From the NCBI GenBank assembly GCA_002491065.1, contig DKVF01000096.1, forward strand, positions 1 through 7,669: a stretch of DNA of 7,669 nucleotides, read 5' to 3'. Below are positions 1 through 6,186 of the stretch, piece by piece. Origin of the DNA: Peptococcaceae bacterium UBA7185 (GTDB taxonomy: Bacteria; Bacillota; Peptococcia; Peptococcales; Peptococcaceae). The position numbers and the translations under genes are program-made. The notes beneath the pieces were generated by a model that had not been told where the DNA came from, did no database searches, and was given only the letters and a program-made list of their open reading frames with translations. The first letter of the stretch is position 1, and the number at the start of each line of letters is the position of its first letter.

Positions 1-18
1 ACATTTGACGTAGAGCCG

Positions 19-64
19 AAAAAACGCATATCATGAAACCTATACTTGGTTTCATGATATGCGT
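19..64 (-). terminator. Intrinsic terminator of the LysR-type gene
   Basis: A perfect 17-bp inverted repeat (24-40 pairing with 48-64) encloses a 7-base loop (41-47). Read on the minus strand, the stem runs directly into six T residues (complement of the A run at 19-24). It begins 15 bases past the TAA stop (79-81) of the LysR-type gene. This is a textbook Rho-independent terminator for leftward transcription. The plus-strand side has no T run, so it probably works in one direction only. Confidence 0.92.
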
Positions 65-78
65 CCTTCTCTTCTGAT

Positions 79-996
79 TTACCGGCATAATAACAAGGAT
101 TCGTCCTGCAGCTCCCGCACCACCCTTCGTTCCGCCTTACTAAGCCTTTCTCCATTATGCAGCCAACCAATTTTACAGAGGTAAGAAAAATCCTCAATAC
201 TCAAAAAGGTTAGTCCTGCAAATTGTTCCTGTGTACACTGTTTATTAGACAACGGCATCACTGTGCTCCCGTCTGAATACAAAATCATCCGACGCAAGCT
301 ATCTCTGTCATCAATTTGCACAATTTCCTGTTCAGGATTATACTCCGCAAAAAGCGCCAATGTTTTCTCTGTCAACGCTTCCCCATAAGTATAATAGGGA
401 TATTGCAAAATGTCTTTCAGCTTCACTGTTTCCTGCACTGCCAATGGATGATCACTGCGCACCACAAAACACAACTCGTCTATAAATAATTGCGTAAATT
501 GTAACTTATTTCTTCTGATTTCCCGCAAGAAAATAGATTCATCCACATTGCCCAACATGATCACACCCAAATCTACAGTACCCTGCGCCACCATTTTCAA
601 AACAGCCTAGCTGTCACCTTCTTTTAATACAATTTTCAACTGAGGATATTTCTGCCGCATATTTAACAACAAATTTAATAACAGTGAGCTATAAAAATGA
701 GGGGTTCCACCTAATGTCACCTGTCCTGTCAAAGCTGTTTCATCCATGTTATCAAGTTTTTTCAAGCGATCAATTTTATTTTCTATGTCTTTTATGATTT
801 CTACTGCTGCTTCTCCTTGTTCTGTAAAAGTAACGCCATTGCGATGCCGTATCATTAAAGAATATCCTAACTCTTCCTCCAACTCTTTCATTGCGCTGCT
901 GACAGAAGGAGCCGCTACAAATAACTCTTGCGCTGCTTTCGTAATAGAGCCCCATTGATATATCGCCAATAAATATTTGAATTGATTCAAATTCAC
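79..996 (-). pseudogene. LysR-type transcriptional regulator interrupted by an in-frame amber codon
   Basis: This is a full-length LysR-family reading frame (305 codons; family usually about 300) with a single in-frame TAG at codon 130 (607-609). The pieces before and after the TAG are in the same frame, so this is a nonsense change, not a frameshift. The start is the GTG at 996, preceded 8 bases upstream by GAGGGG; an ATG at 1047 would add 17 residues atypical of the family. Residues 1-60 form the winged helix-turn-helix (SITKAAQELF, then SVSSAMKELEEELG), 60-82 the linker helix, and about 92 onward the effector-binding domain. The amber falls in the first part of that domain, between KEGDS and AVLKMVAQGTVDLGV, where relatives have an unbroken strand-helix transition. 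The rest, including LCFVVRSDHPLA, looks undecayed. Terminated at codon 130, the product would keep the DNA-binding domain but lose effector sensing. It could be a recent pseudogene, a strain polymorphism, a sequencing error or a suppressed stop. Reinitiation at the TTG at 600 is possible, but that fragment lacks the DNA-binding domain. The regulated target is unknown, because no divergent partner gene exists here. Confidence 0.85.
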
Positions 997-1096
997 AGCC
1001 CTCACCCCTCGTATAATATCCTTTAAATGCCATCTTCTATTTAACAATATAATCTCCGCAAACTATGCATCTAGCCGACTCACATAATATGATTTC

Positions 1097-1133
1097 ATTT
1101 GAGAACAGTATTCCACATGGCTACGCCTCAAAT
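1097..1133. repeat. Inverted repeat ATTTGAG-N23-CTCAAAT upstream of LysR gene
   Basis: Seven-base arms at 1097-1103 and 1127-1133 are exact inverted copies separated by 23 bases. An ATGCAT palindrome stands outside each arm (1065-1070 and 1135-1140), and a further CTCA-ATAAT-like copy begins at 1079. The cluster lies about 70 to 145 bases before the LysR start. LysR proteins bind interrupted inverted repeats as tetramers, so an autoregulatory site is conceivable, but this is inference from position only. Confidence 0.35.
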
Positions 1134-1157
1134 AATGCATAACCGTAAAACTGATTC

Positions 1158-1175
1158 TTTCCAGAAATATGGAAA
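1158..1175. repeat. Short palindrome TTTCCA-N6-TGGAAA
   Basis: Perfect six-base arms (1158-1163 and 1170-1175) flank a six-base centre. The size and dyad symmetry fit an operator better than a terminator, as there is no adjacent T run. It lies between the candidate LysR promoter and the LysR start. Chance occurrence in AT-rich DNA is possible. Confidence 0.3.
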
Positions 1176-1228
1176 CTGGCTACATTTTTCCACGCTTGTG
1201 CCAATTTCAATCAACTGATTTTTCTTAT

Positions 1229-1257
1229 ACTATACCGCTGCTTTTTCCTGCACGCAA
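1229..1257 (-). promoter_or_regulatory. Candidate sigma-70-type promoter for the LysR gene
   Basis: On the minus strand, TTGCGT (complement of 1252-1257), a 17-base spacer and TATAGT (complement of 1229-1234) match a housekeeping promoter at 4 of 6 and 5 of 6 positions. Transcription would start near 1222 and leave a leader of about 225 bases, which is long. A promoter closer to the gene cannot be excluded; the TATTAT and TATATT runs at about 1014-1045 lack a good -35. Confidence 0.4.
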
Positions 1258-1336
1258 GCAGAATTTTTTAACTTTTACATTCTCAATCCTACAGCAAATG
1301 CAGGGCAAAATATCAACTCTCCGCTAGCCCAGTCAT

Positions 1337-1368
1337 AAAAATAGCTGCTGATTTCTTTTCAGCAGCTA
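1337..1368 (-). terminator. Intrinsic terminator of the HD-GYP/GGDEF gene
   Basis: Perfect 10-bp arms TAGCTGCTGA (1342-1351) and TCAGCAGCTA (1359-1368) close a 7-base loop. On the minus strand the stem is followed by a run of five T residues (complement of 1337-1341). It lies 20 bases beyond the stop of the GGDEF gene, so it ends that transcript and separates it from the LysR unit. Confidence 0.9.
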
Positions 1369-1388
1369 ACTCATAGCACAGTATCCTG

Positions 1389-2978
1389 TTATCTTTCGCC
1401 TTTGCACACTGTCATTCCATTTTCATAAACTTTATAACCGTTTCTTCCATGTTTTTTTACGTAGTATAGCGCACCATCGGCATTCCGGTATAATTCCAGA
1501 AAAGTGTTTCCATGCTGCGGCGCAAGGGCAATCCCTGCGGAAATTGAAATTGTAGTATACCCTTTCGGCTCTAATATTTTTTCAGAAAAGGTGCGCATAT
1601 ATAACTCAACTTTTCGCTGAATCACAGTAGTATCATCAAGATCCTTTAAGAATACGACAAATTCGTCGCCACCCAGCCTGCTTACAATATCTTCTTCTCT
1701 ACTCAGATTCTGCAAGATCGCGCCAAATTGAATCAGCAGCCGATCGCCTGCCAAATGACCATAATTGTCGTTTACATCTTTAAAATGGTCCAAATCCATA
1801 ATCACGAAAGCGCCTGTATGTCTTTTTGAATGCAAAAAGGCGTCTATCTGGCTTTCTAAATATCCTCTATTCCACAAACCGGTCAGAGAATCTCGGGAAG
1901 ACAATGCCTTGATTTCCTCTGTATATTCCAAAAATAACCGCTGCAGCAATGCATTTCCTTCTCCTGCTAAAGAAGATACAGAAAACGAATCCATGTCCAA
2001 TATAGGTTGGGGGGTAAAGTCTTCCTCCATCAATTCTAGCATCACATCTACCATTTGAGAATCAAACTGCTCATTTCTCTGCCTTTCCAGTTCCCTGCGA
2101 ATCTCTTCTTTGCTCAATTTCTCACGATAAGAACGGTCCGTACTCATAGCATCATAGGCATCGGCGATATTTACGATTTTGACAGTCAAAGGAATTTCAT
2201 CGCCTCGAAGTCCTTTATGGTAGCCTGTCCCATTTACCCGTTCGTGATGATATCCCGCAACAAAAGAAGCCAAAGGCATAACTGTAAAGTCCCTTAACAG
2301 ATCCTCCCCTATTACTGTGTGCTGCTGAACCACAGAATATTCAGAATCTGTCAGACGTCCTTTTTTCATCAAGAGGGTATCAGGAATCCCAATCTTCCCT
2401 ATATCATGCAGTAACCCCATATAATAGATTTCCTGCTGTTCCTTTTCATTTTTGTGCAGCTTTTCCGCAATGGCACGGGCATAAGCTGCCACCCGCACCG
2501 AATGTCCTTTGAGATAGCGGTCCTTGGAATCTACCAGATTGGCAATGGCAGACAATGTCTGGATTACCAGATGATCCAGTTCTTTATTTTTTTCTACTAC
2601 TTCACGCTGTAGCTGCCGATATTGTTTGTACCGCCTCACCGCGCCCATCACGCGCCACAATAGAATCTCATCCCGAAAAGGCGCCGCCAGATAATCAGCT
2701 GCACCTTTTTGTAATACAGTATACTCCAATTCATCATGATATCCATCATCCAACACAATAACCGGAAGTCCTGTCATGGCAGACTGATTTACAATTTCTA
2801 ATAAGGCAAGCACTCCATTTGCCCCCAAATCTGAGCAAAGCAATAGCGCATCGGGCATGATCTCCTGCAATGTTGTTTCATTGAACTGTTCCCTATCTAT
2901 TTTTTGCAGGCAAAATTGCATATGCTGAATCTCTTGCGGCAACGTTCCTACCTGTACTACCAATCCTTCTATTTTCAT
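1389..2978 (-). CDS. REC-like / HD-GYP / GGDEF cyclic-di-GMP signalling protein
   Basis: A 529-residue cytoplasmic protein predicted both to make and to degrade cyclic di-GMP. Residues 1-115 resemble a response-regulator receiver but are degenerate: the position of the phospho-accepting Asp is Cys48 (an Asp lies at 50), the switch Thr is Asp, and the conserved Lys of KPF is Ala (AAPF, 98-101). A short coiled segment (about 115-140) leads into an HD-GYP domain (about 140-315) with likely metal ligands His159, His191-Asp192, His220, His244-His245 and Asp273, all present. Its signature is unusual: HHERVNGTGYH (244-254) instead of HHExxDGxGYP, so the final Pro is His. The C-terminal GGDEF domain (about 355-520) has an intact GGDEF (436-440) and an intact inhibitory RxxD (427-430). 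No membrane segment or signal peptide is seen. The ATG at 2978 follows AAGGAGG at close spacing. It is a single-gene unit with its own promoter (3061-3089) and terminator. Synthase activity looks more secure than hydrolase activity; the true balance is unknown. Confidence 0.93.
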   Translation of the reverse strand: MKIEGLVVQVGTLPQEIQHMQFCLQKIDREQFNETTLQEIMPDALLLCSDLGANGVLALLEIVNQSAMTGLPVIVLDDGYHDELEYTVLQKGAADYLAAPFRDEILLWRVMGAVRRYKQYRQLQREVVEKNKELDHLVIQTLSAIANLVDSKDRYLKGHSVRVAAYARAIAEKLHKNEKEQQEIYYMGLLHDIGKIGIPDTLLMKKGRLTDSEYSVVQQHTVIGEDLLRDFTVMPLASFVAGYHHERVNGTGYHKGLRGDEIPLTVKIVNIADAYDAMSTDRSYREKLSKEEIRRELERQRNEQFDSQMVDVMLELMEEDFTPQPILDMDSFSVSSLAGEGNALLQRLFLEYTEEIKALSSRDSLTGLWNRGYLESQIDAFLHSKRHTGAFVIMDLDHFKDVNDNYGHLAGDRLLIQFGAILQNLSREEDIVSRLGGDEFVVFLKDLDDTTVIQRKVELYMRTFSEKILEPKGYTTISISAGIALAPQHGNTFLELYRNADGALYYVKKHGRNGYKVYENGMTVCKGER

Positions 2979-3060
2979 GCTTCCTCCTTCCAGCTCTGCA
3001 AAGCAAAACTGTGCGTCCTACCATGCTGTAACGCAGATGGCGTAAAACGTATTCTAGTGT

Positions 3061-3089
3061 ATTATAAAGAATCATTTGCCATTTTGCAA
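3061..3089 (-). promoter_or_regulatory. Strong promoter of the HD-GYP/GGDEF gene
   Basis: On the minus strand, TTGCAA (3084-3089), exactly 17 bases and a perfect TATAAT (complement of 3061-3066) form a near-consensus sigma-70/sigma-A promoter with an AT-rich upstream stretch. Transcription would begin near 3054, giving a leader of about 75 bases. It lies in the 143-base gap after the 369-residue gene, so the signalling gene need not depend on the upstream operon. Confidence 0.7.
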
Positions 3090-3121
3090 CCTTTTCATAA
3101 TCTTAATTTTTCTTTACACGG

Positions 3122-4231
3122 TTACAATAATTCTATTGTCTGACCACCTTTATATAATTGAGAAAATCCACCCGTCTGTATTTGATACAATGCACCGTAG
3201 CTTTGCAACAGCTGAGCGGCAATCTCTAAAAAAGCGTCCCAATCATAGCACACACAGTCCAAATACATATATTCAAGACCGACAGCTATGCCTACGCACT
3301 CTCCCACGCCCTGTTCCCGCGCAGCAATCCGGTTCAGATCCTCTTCCAGTCCATTACAGATATGCATCCTCTGCTCTGCTGTGAGGCCAGCGCCAGAGTA
3401 AAACAAAAAGCCCCAGATCAACCCCTCTTCTGCCTGCTCCCAAAATAGATAATCCACCTGGGCATAATAACAGTTTAACACTGGCAAAGCTGCCGCAGAA
3501 ACATTCCCGGAGCGAATATCCTTCCGCAATTCCCACATACCGTCCTGCTCTGTCATTTCATAATCACTGTATAATCCCAGAGGGTCATTTTGCGGCGGCA
3601 GCTGTCCCGCCAACTGCCAGTCAGCAATAAAATCCGCCAGCTCGGACAGTAGGAGTGGCTCTTCAAAATTGGCAGCTTCCAGCATATTGATGTAAGCAAT
3701 ATTAGTCATCAGACACAATTCGCCGATACATTGCTCCAACATGGTGCAAAACAATGTATAGGCCATATCGGGCTTGAGCTGCAGCATCTCCGGACTGTAA
3801 TATTCCAGACCCAACCTTCCTCCCGGCTCAAACAATGGCCATATCTCAATCTCATCTGCCCGTATGGATAAGCCTTCCATCCTTACCTCTACCTGCGTGG
3901 GATCCTCGGCAGGCAATTTTCCCACCAGAATATCCCACTGTTCCTCTATCGCAGACGGCGCCTGCATACGCCAATAATTCAACCCATACAGGCGGCTGAT
4001 ATCTCCATCTGCGGACACTTCAAGCTGATAGTATTCCTCCTGTTTGCGTAGCAGGAAAACAGGGTGCTGAAACACAGTTGCCAACAATCCGCCCAAAAAT
4101 TTGTTTGCCGCCTCAAAGTCTTCCAGGCTGTTTAGTAAATAGCGGATTTCATATTCCTGCTCCAAAAACAACTGCCAAAAAGCAAGCACCCGCTGTCGAA
4201 AAGATATTGTTGTGTTTTTTATCTCATCCAT
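3122..4231 (-). CDS. Uncharacterised 369-residue protein, second gene of the DUF4261 operon
   Basis: The function is not recognised. The protein is 369 residues, acidic, rich in Tyr, Trp, Leu and Cys, with no signal peptide and no convincing membrane helix, so it is probably cytoplasmic. The N-terminal 105 residues follow a pattern I recall from a widespread uncharacterised module: an FW pair (18-19) with a helical acidic stretch, then SADGD (73-77) after a beta strand, then AP (91-92) and a Trp (99) before another strand. A middle segment (about 140-200) is helical and contains four cysteines. The C-terminal third (about 285-369) has a Tyr- and Cys-rich strand (YMYLDCVCYDW, 321-331). The ATG at 4231 is preceded by GGGAG at 9 bases. 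It starts 66 bases after the stop of the DUF4261-like gene with no terminator between, which supports co-transcription. No terminator was identified behind it: the ACAATA/TATTGT hairpin at its stop codon has no T run. Confidence 0.85.
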   Translation of the reverse strand: MDEIKNTTISFRQRVLAFWQLFLEQEYEIRYLLNSLEDFEAANKFLGGLLATVFQHPVFLLRKQEEYYQLEVSADGDISRLYGLNYWRMQAPSAIEEQWDILVGKLPAEDPTQVEVRMEGLSIRADEIEIWPLFEPGGRLGLEYYSPEMLQLKPDMAYTLFCTMLEQCIGELCLMTNIAYINMLEAANFEEPLLLSELADFIADWQLAGQLPPQNDPLGLYSDYEMTEQDGMWELRKDIRSGNVSAAALPVLNCYYAQVDYLFWEQAEEGLIWGFLFYSGAGLTAEQRMHICNGLEEDLNRIAAREQGVGECVGIAVGLEYMYLDCVCYDWDAFLEIAAQLLQSYGALYQIQTGGFSQLYKGGQTIELL

Positions 4232-4297
4232 CGTGACTGTCTCCCTTTCCGCCGCAGGTAATTGGGCTGTCTTCTCATTTCCGTCAAGCTTTCGCCA

Positions 4298-5107
4298 TCA
4301 ATAGGCAATCTGTATGCTGTGCCCCTCTACCATGACGCCGTCCCGCCGCTGCATGGGCAAACCCTCATCGCCTACAAACCCAACCAGCGCTCCCCCATGC
4401 AGAGTGATATCCTCTTCCAGAACGTGACGGGCCACGTCAAAGAGAAATTTTTTCAATTCTTCTGCGCTGCGACGGCTACCCAAAATCTCCAGCTCATCTT
4501 TTCCGAAAGCGTCCATCCCTACTGTATAGGCATTGCTTCCTGCTTCTGTCTCATAGGTGCCCAGATAAATCCAGTTATGAATGGGCAATTCCCCTTCTCT
4601 CATGGATTGGGCCACCCGCTGATAAGCGCCTGGCTCCAATACTGTACCGGAGGTGTATACAGCCACAGCATGCTCACCAGCCAGACAGGAAGACAACAGC
4701 TTGACATAAACCTTTCCCGCTTCTAATGGCGCCATTCCCAAGGGCAGCACTGCCGCCATTAAATGTGCCTTGTGATTTTCCGCAACAGACACCGCATCCA
4801 CCCAGTCTGCATTGTGTCTGGCGGCATACACTGCTTCTCCCTCGGGGATGAGCATGGGAAGAAACTCCACAGTAATCATGGCGCCGGGAATCTCAAACAC
4901 CAGATTGCCTGCTTCCATTTCCTGTACTGTGGGCGCCTCCAGCGGCGTGATCTGCCACTCTTTCTGCAACCGCACCAACAAGGCGGGCAGATCATACTGT
5001 GTTTCCTCCAACAATACGAACCCGCAAAAACCGCCGGCGTAGTTTCGTTGTTCTTCCTCGCTATATGTTTCCGTCAGCACTTCCATTGGGTTATTTTCCA
5101 TTCGCAT
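4298..5107 (-). CDS. DUF4261 domain-containing protein
   Basis: A 269-residue protein resembling the DUF4261 family, whose biochemical role is unknown. The supporting features are the opening strand-helix FVLLEETQYDLPALLVRLQK (30-49) ending in W51, the central NHKAHLMAAVLPL block (111-123), and the C-terminal segment GTVLEPGAYQRVAQSM (154-169) followed by LPIHNWIYLGTYE. The last 75 residues include helix AEELKKFLFDVARHVLEE and a Gly-rich GGALVGFVGDEG stretch. I see no catalytic motif, signal peptide or membrane segment. The start chosen is the ATG at 5107 because GGAGG (5117-5121) stands 9 bases before it; the frame is open for 27 more codons upstream, but that part overlaps the promoter and lacks a ribosome binding site. 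An in-frame ATG at 5101 is the alternative. It is the first gene of a probable operon with the 369-residue protein. Confidence 0.85.
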   Translation of the reverse strand: MRMENNPMEVLTETYSEEEQRNYAGGFCGFVLLEETQYDLPALLVRLQKEWQITPLEAPTVQEMEAGNLVFEIPGAMITVEFLPMLIPEGEAVYAARHNADWVDAVSVAENHKAHLMAAVLPLGMAPLEAGKVYVKLLSSCLAGEHAVAVYTSGTVLEPGAYQRVAQSMREGELPIHNWIYLGTYETEAGSNAYTVGMDAFGKDELEILGSRRSAEELKKFLFDVARHVLEEDITLHGGALVGFVGDEGLPMQRRDGVMVEGHSIQIAY

Positions 5108-5159
5108 GACAAGTTTCCTCCTTGTTTTTGAGCAAATACTGTAAAATATTCTGCTTTTT

Positions 5160-5188
5160 ATGGTAACACACCGCTGGTGTGATTGCAA
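5160..5188 (-). promoter_or_regulatory. Candidate promoter of the DUF4261 operon with embedded palindrome
   Basis: On the minus strand, TTGCAA (5183-5188), a 17-base spacer and TACCAT (complement of 5160-5165) form a moderate promoter about 55 bases before the start codon. The spacer is almost filled by a palindrome, CACACC-N3-GGTGTG (5167-5181). A dyad between the -35 and -10 elements is the classic position of a repressor site, or of a spacer-distorting activator site. The -10 matches consensus at only 4 of 6 positions, which would fit a regulated promoter. Confidence 0.5.
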
Positions 5189-5201
5189 CTACGCTTATAG
5201 C

Positions 5202-5253
5202 AAAAAAGCTGCCTCAGGGCGTCTTCTCTGAAAAGATACCGCAAAGCAGCTTC
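5202..5253 (-). terminator. Intrinsic terminator of purC
   Basis: Arms AAGCTGC (5206-5212) and GCAGCTT (5246-5252) form the base of a long two-part hairpin. The inner part pairs GCG with CGC and TCTT with AAGA around a small loop. On the minus strand the last arm runs into six T residues (complement of 5202-5207). It lies about 60 bases after the purC stop and before the DUF4261 promoter, so purC and the DUF4261 operon are separate units. Confidence 0.8.
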
Positions 5254-5314
5254 TATGTTGCACACATGTCCAACTGGAGCGGTGCACCTTTTTACCATAA
5301 AGCAACAGATGTTT

Positions 5315-5998
5315 TTATTTGCCCAAAATAATTTTTGTCAATTCCATCGGGTCTACGATAGCGCCGTCTTTATAAACACGCATATTTCCGCTGGCGATTT
5401 CGTCGATGAGAATGACTTCGTCCTGATTGTAGCCGAATTCAAATTTGATGTCATACAAATCCAGACCTTTTTTTGCCAGATCTTCTGCTACAATCTTAGT
5501 AATTTTCAGTGTCTGTGCTTTCATGTCGTTGAACATTTCCTGGGACATAATGCCCAAAGCAGCCAGACCTTCGGAAGTTACCAGTGGATCCCCTTTGGCG
5601 TCGTCTTTGAATGTAGTCTCTACATATCCGCCTTCCAACGGTGTGCCATCGGCAATGTATGCGCCATAACGACGAATAAAGCTACCTGTCGCTTTCAAAC
5701 GGCAGATCACTTCTAATCCATGACCAAACACCTTAGCTGGCAGTACTTCCATGGTCGCATCGGCTACATTGGCGCTGACATAATGGGTCTTAATCCCTGC
5801 TTCTTTCAGCAGCTCAAAGAAATGCACCGATGTTTCCAGATTAGCACGACCAATCCCTTCAATAGTTAGACCTACGCTGTTTTCACCTGGGTCAAACACG
5901 CCGTCTTTTCCGGTGCAGTCATCTTTAAACTGCAGCAGTACGTTGCCGTTTTCTAATTCAAATACATTTTTGGTTTTACCTTCATATAATTTTTTCAT
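5315..5998 (-). CDS. purC: Phosphoribosylaminoimidazole-succinocarboxamide (SAICAR) synthase
   Basis: PurC joins CAIR and L-aspartate with ATP to make SAICAR, a cytoplasmic step of de novo purine synthesis. The protein has 227 residues. Family landmarks are LYEGKTK (4-10, nucleotide-binding N-terminus), KDD (25-27), EGIGRANL (47-54), signature LEVICRLKATGS (95-106), KDDAKGDP (131-138), second signature LYDIKFEFG (181-189), and LIDEIASGNMRVYKDG (197-212). The last of these replaces the ADEISPDTCRLW form of Bacillus or Escherichia enzymes. The chain ends about 15 residues after this motif and lacks the longer C-terminal helix of those enzymes. This matches a compact subfamily that I associate with Clostridia and Negativicutes, so it is not a truncation. 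The ATG at 5998 is preceded by AAGGGGTG at about 8 bases. No other purine gene is adjacent. A TATAAT (6031-6036 on the complement) lies just upstream without a well-spaced -35. Confidence 0.96.
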   Translation of the reverse strand: MKKLYEGKTKNVFELENGNVLLQFKDDCTGKDGVFDPGENSVGLTIEGIGRANLETSVHFFELLKEAGIKTHYVSANVADATMEVLPAKVFGHGLEVICRLKATGSFIRRYGAYIADGTPLEGGYVETTFKDDAKGDPLVTSEGLAALGIMSQEMFNDMKAQTLKITKIVAEDLAKKGLDLYDIKFEFGYNQDEVILIDEIASGNMRVYKDGAIVDPMELTKIILGK

Positions 5999-6030
5999 CC
6001 TTGGAACACCCCTTCTTAATTATCTTCTGC

Positions 6031-6036
6031 ATTATA
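6031..6036 (-). promoter_or_regulatory. Probable -10 element of purC
   Basis: A perfect TATAAT on the minus strand stands 33 bases before the purC start codon and would give a leader of about 26 bases. The nearest good -35-like hexamer, TTGCAA (6060-6065), is 23 bases away, too far for a normal sigma-70 spacer. The promoter may therefore need an activator, or a different -35 is used. No purine or PurR site was recognised. Confidence 0.4.
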
Positions 6037-6186
6037 CTTTTACCATAAATACGCGCTTGTTGCAAGTAATTTTTCACAAATATATGCTATTAGAAAAAAC
6101 ATTCTGCTCTGTAAAACCTTTCTAAAAAGCAACGCCATTAATATTGCAGCATATGGATTTGTATTTTGTATTTTTTGAAAAAAGTC

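Larger units (their letters stand above)
997..1336. other. Long non-coding stretch upstream of the LysR-type gene
   Basis: These 340 bases lie between the LysR GTG start and the terminator of the GGDEF gene. No reading frame with a ribosome binding site is visible on either strand. The stretch holds a candidate minus-strand promoter (1229-1257), a TTTCCA/TGGAAA inverted repeat (1158-1175) and a wider inverted repeat built from ATTTGAG and CTCAAAT (1097-1133) flanked by two ATGCAT sites. LysR-type genes usually sit divergently from their target with a short shared promoter. Here the upstream neighbour is transcribed the same way, so the length is more than expected and may reflect loss of an older gene. 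No coding remnant was recognised. Confidence 0.6.

Noticed and set aside
607..609. Pyrrolysine or other programmed recoding at the LysR amber codon
   Set aside because: LysR regulators have no known need for a special residue here, no pyl genes are in view, and the bases after the TAG show no obvious recoding signal. A simple nonsense change is the more economical reading.
597..612. Frameshift splitting the LysR gene into two
   Set aside because: The frames on both sides of the TAG are identical (the downstream fragment begins three codons after the stop in the same frame), so there is no indel.
1136..1219. Plus-strand 27-codon reading frame in the LysR upstream region
   Set aside because: It has no ribosome binding site, no recognisable product, and overlaps the repeat cluster and candidate promoter side. 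It is probably chance.
1238..1270. Plus-strand hairpin CTGCTT/AAGCAG followed by a T run, as a terminator
   Set aside because: Only six base pairs with a 12-base loop, and no plus-strand gene precedes it. The same bases are better explained as the minus-strand promoter spacer.
3122..3139. ACAATA/TATTGT hairpin as terminator of the 369-residue gene
   Set aside because: The stem is short and AT-only, overlaps the stop codon, and no T run follows on the minus strand.
5315..5360. C-terminal truncation of PurC
   Set aside because: The protein ends earlier than Bacillus or Escherichia PurC, but its ending follows the compact IASGNMRVYKDG subfamily pattern, so the length is natural.
5255..5716. 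Plus-strand 153-codon reading frame opposite purC
   Set aside because: It lies antisense to a strongly conserved purC, has no ribosome binding site and shows no family resemblance; similar long opposite-strand frames occur over the other genes as codon-use shadows.
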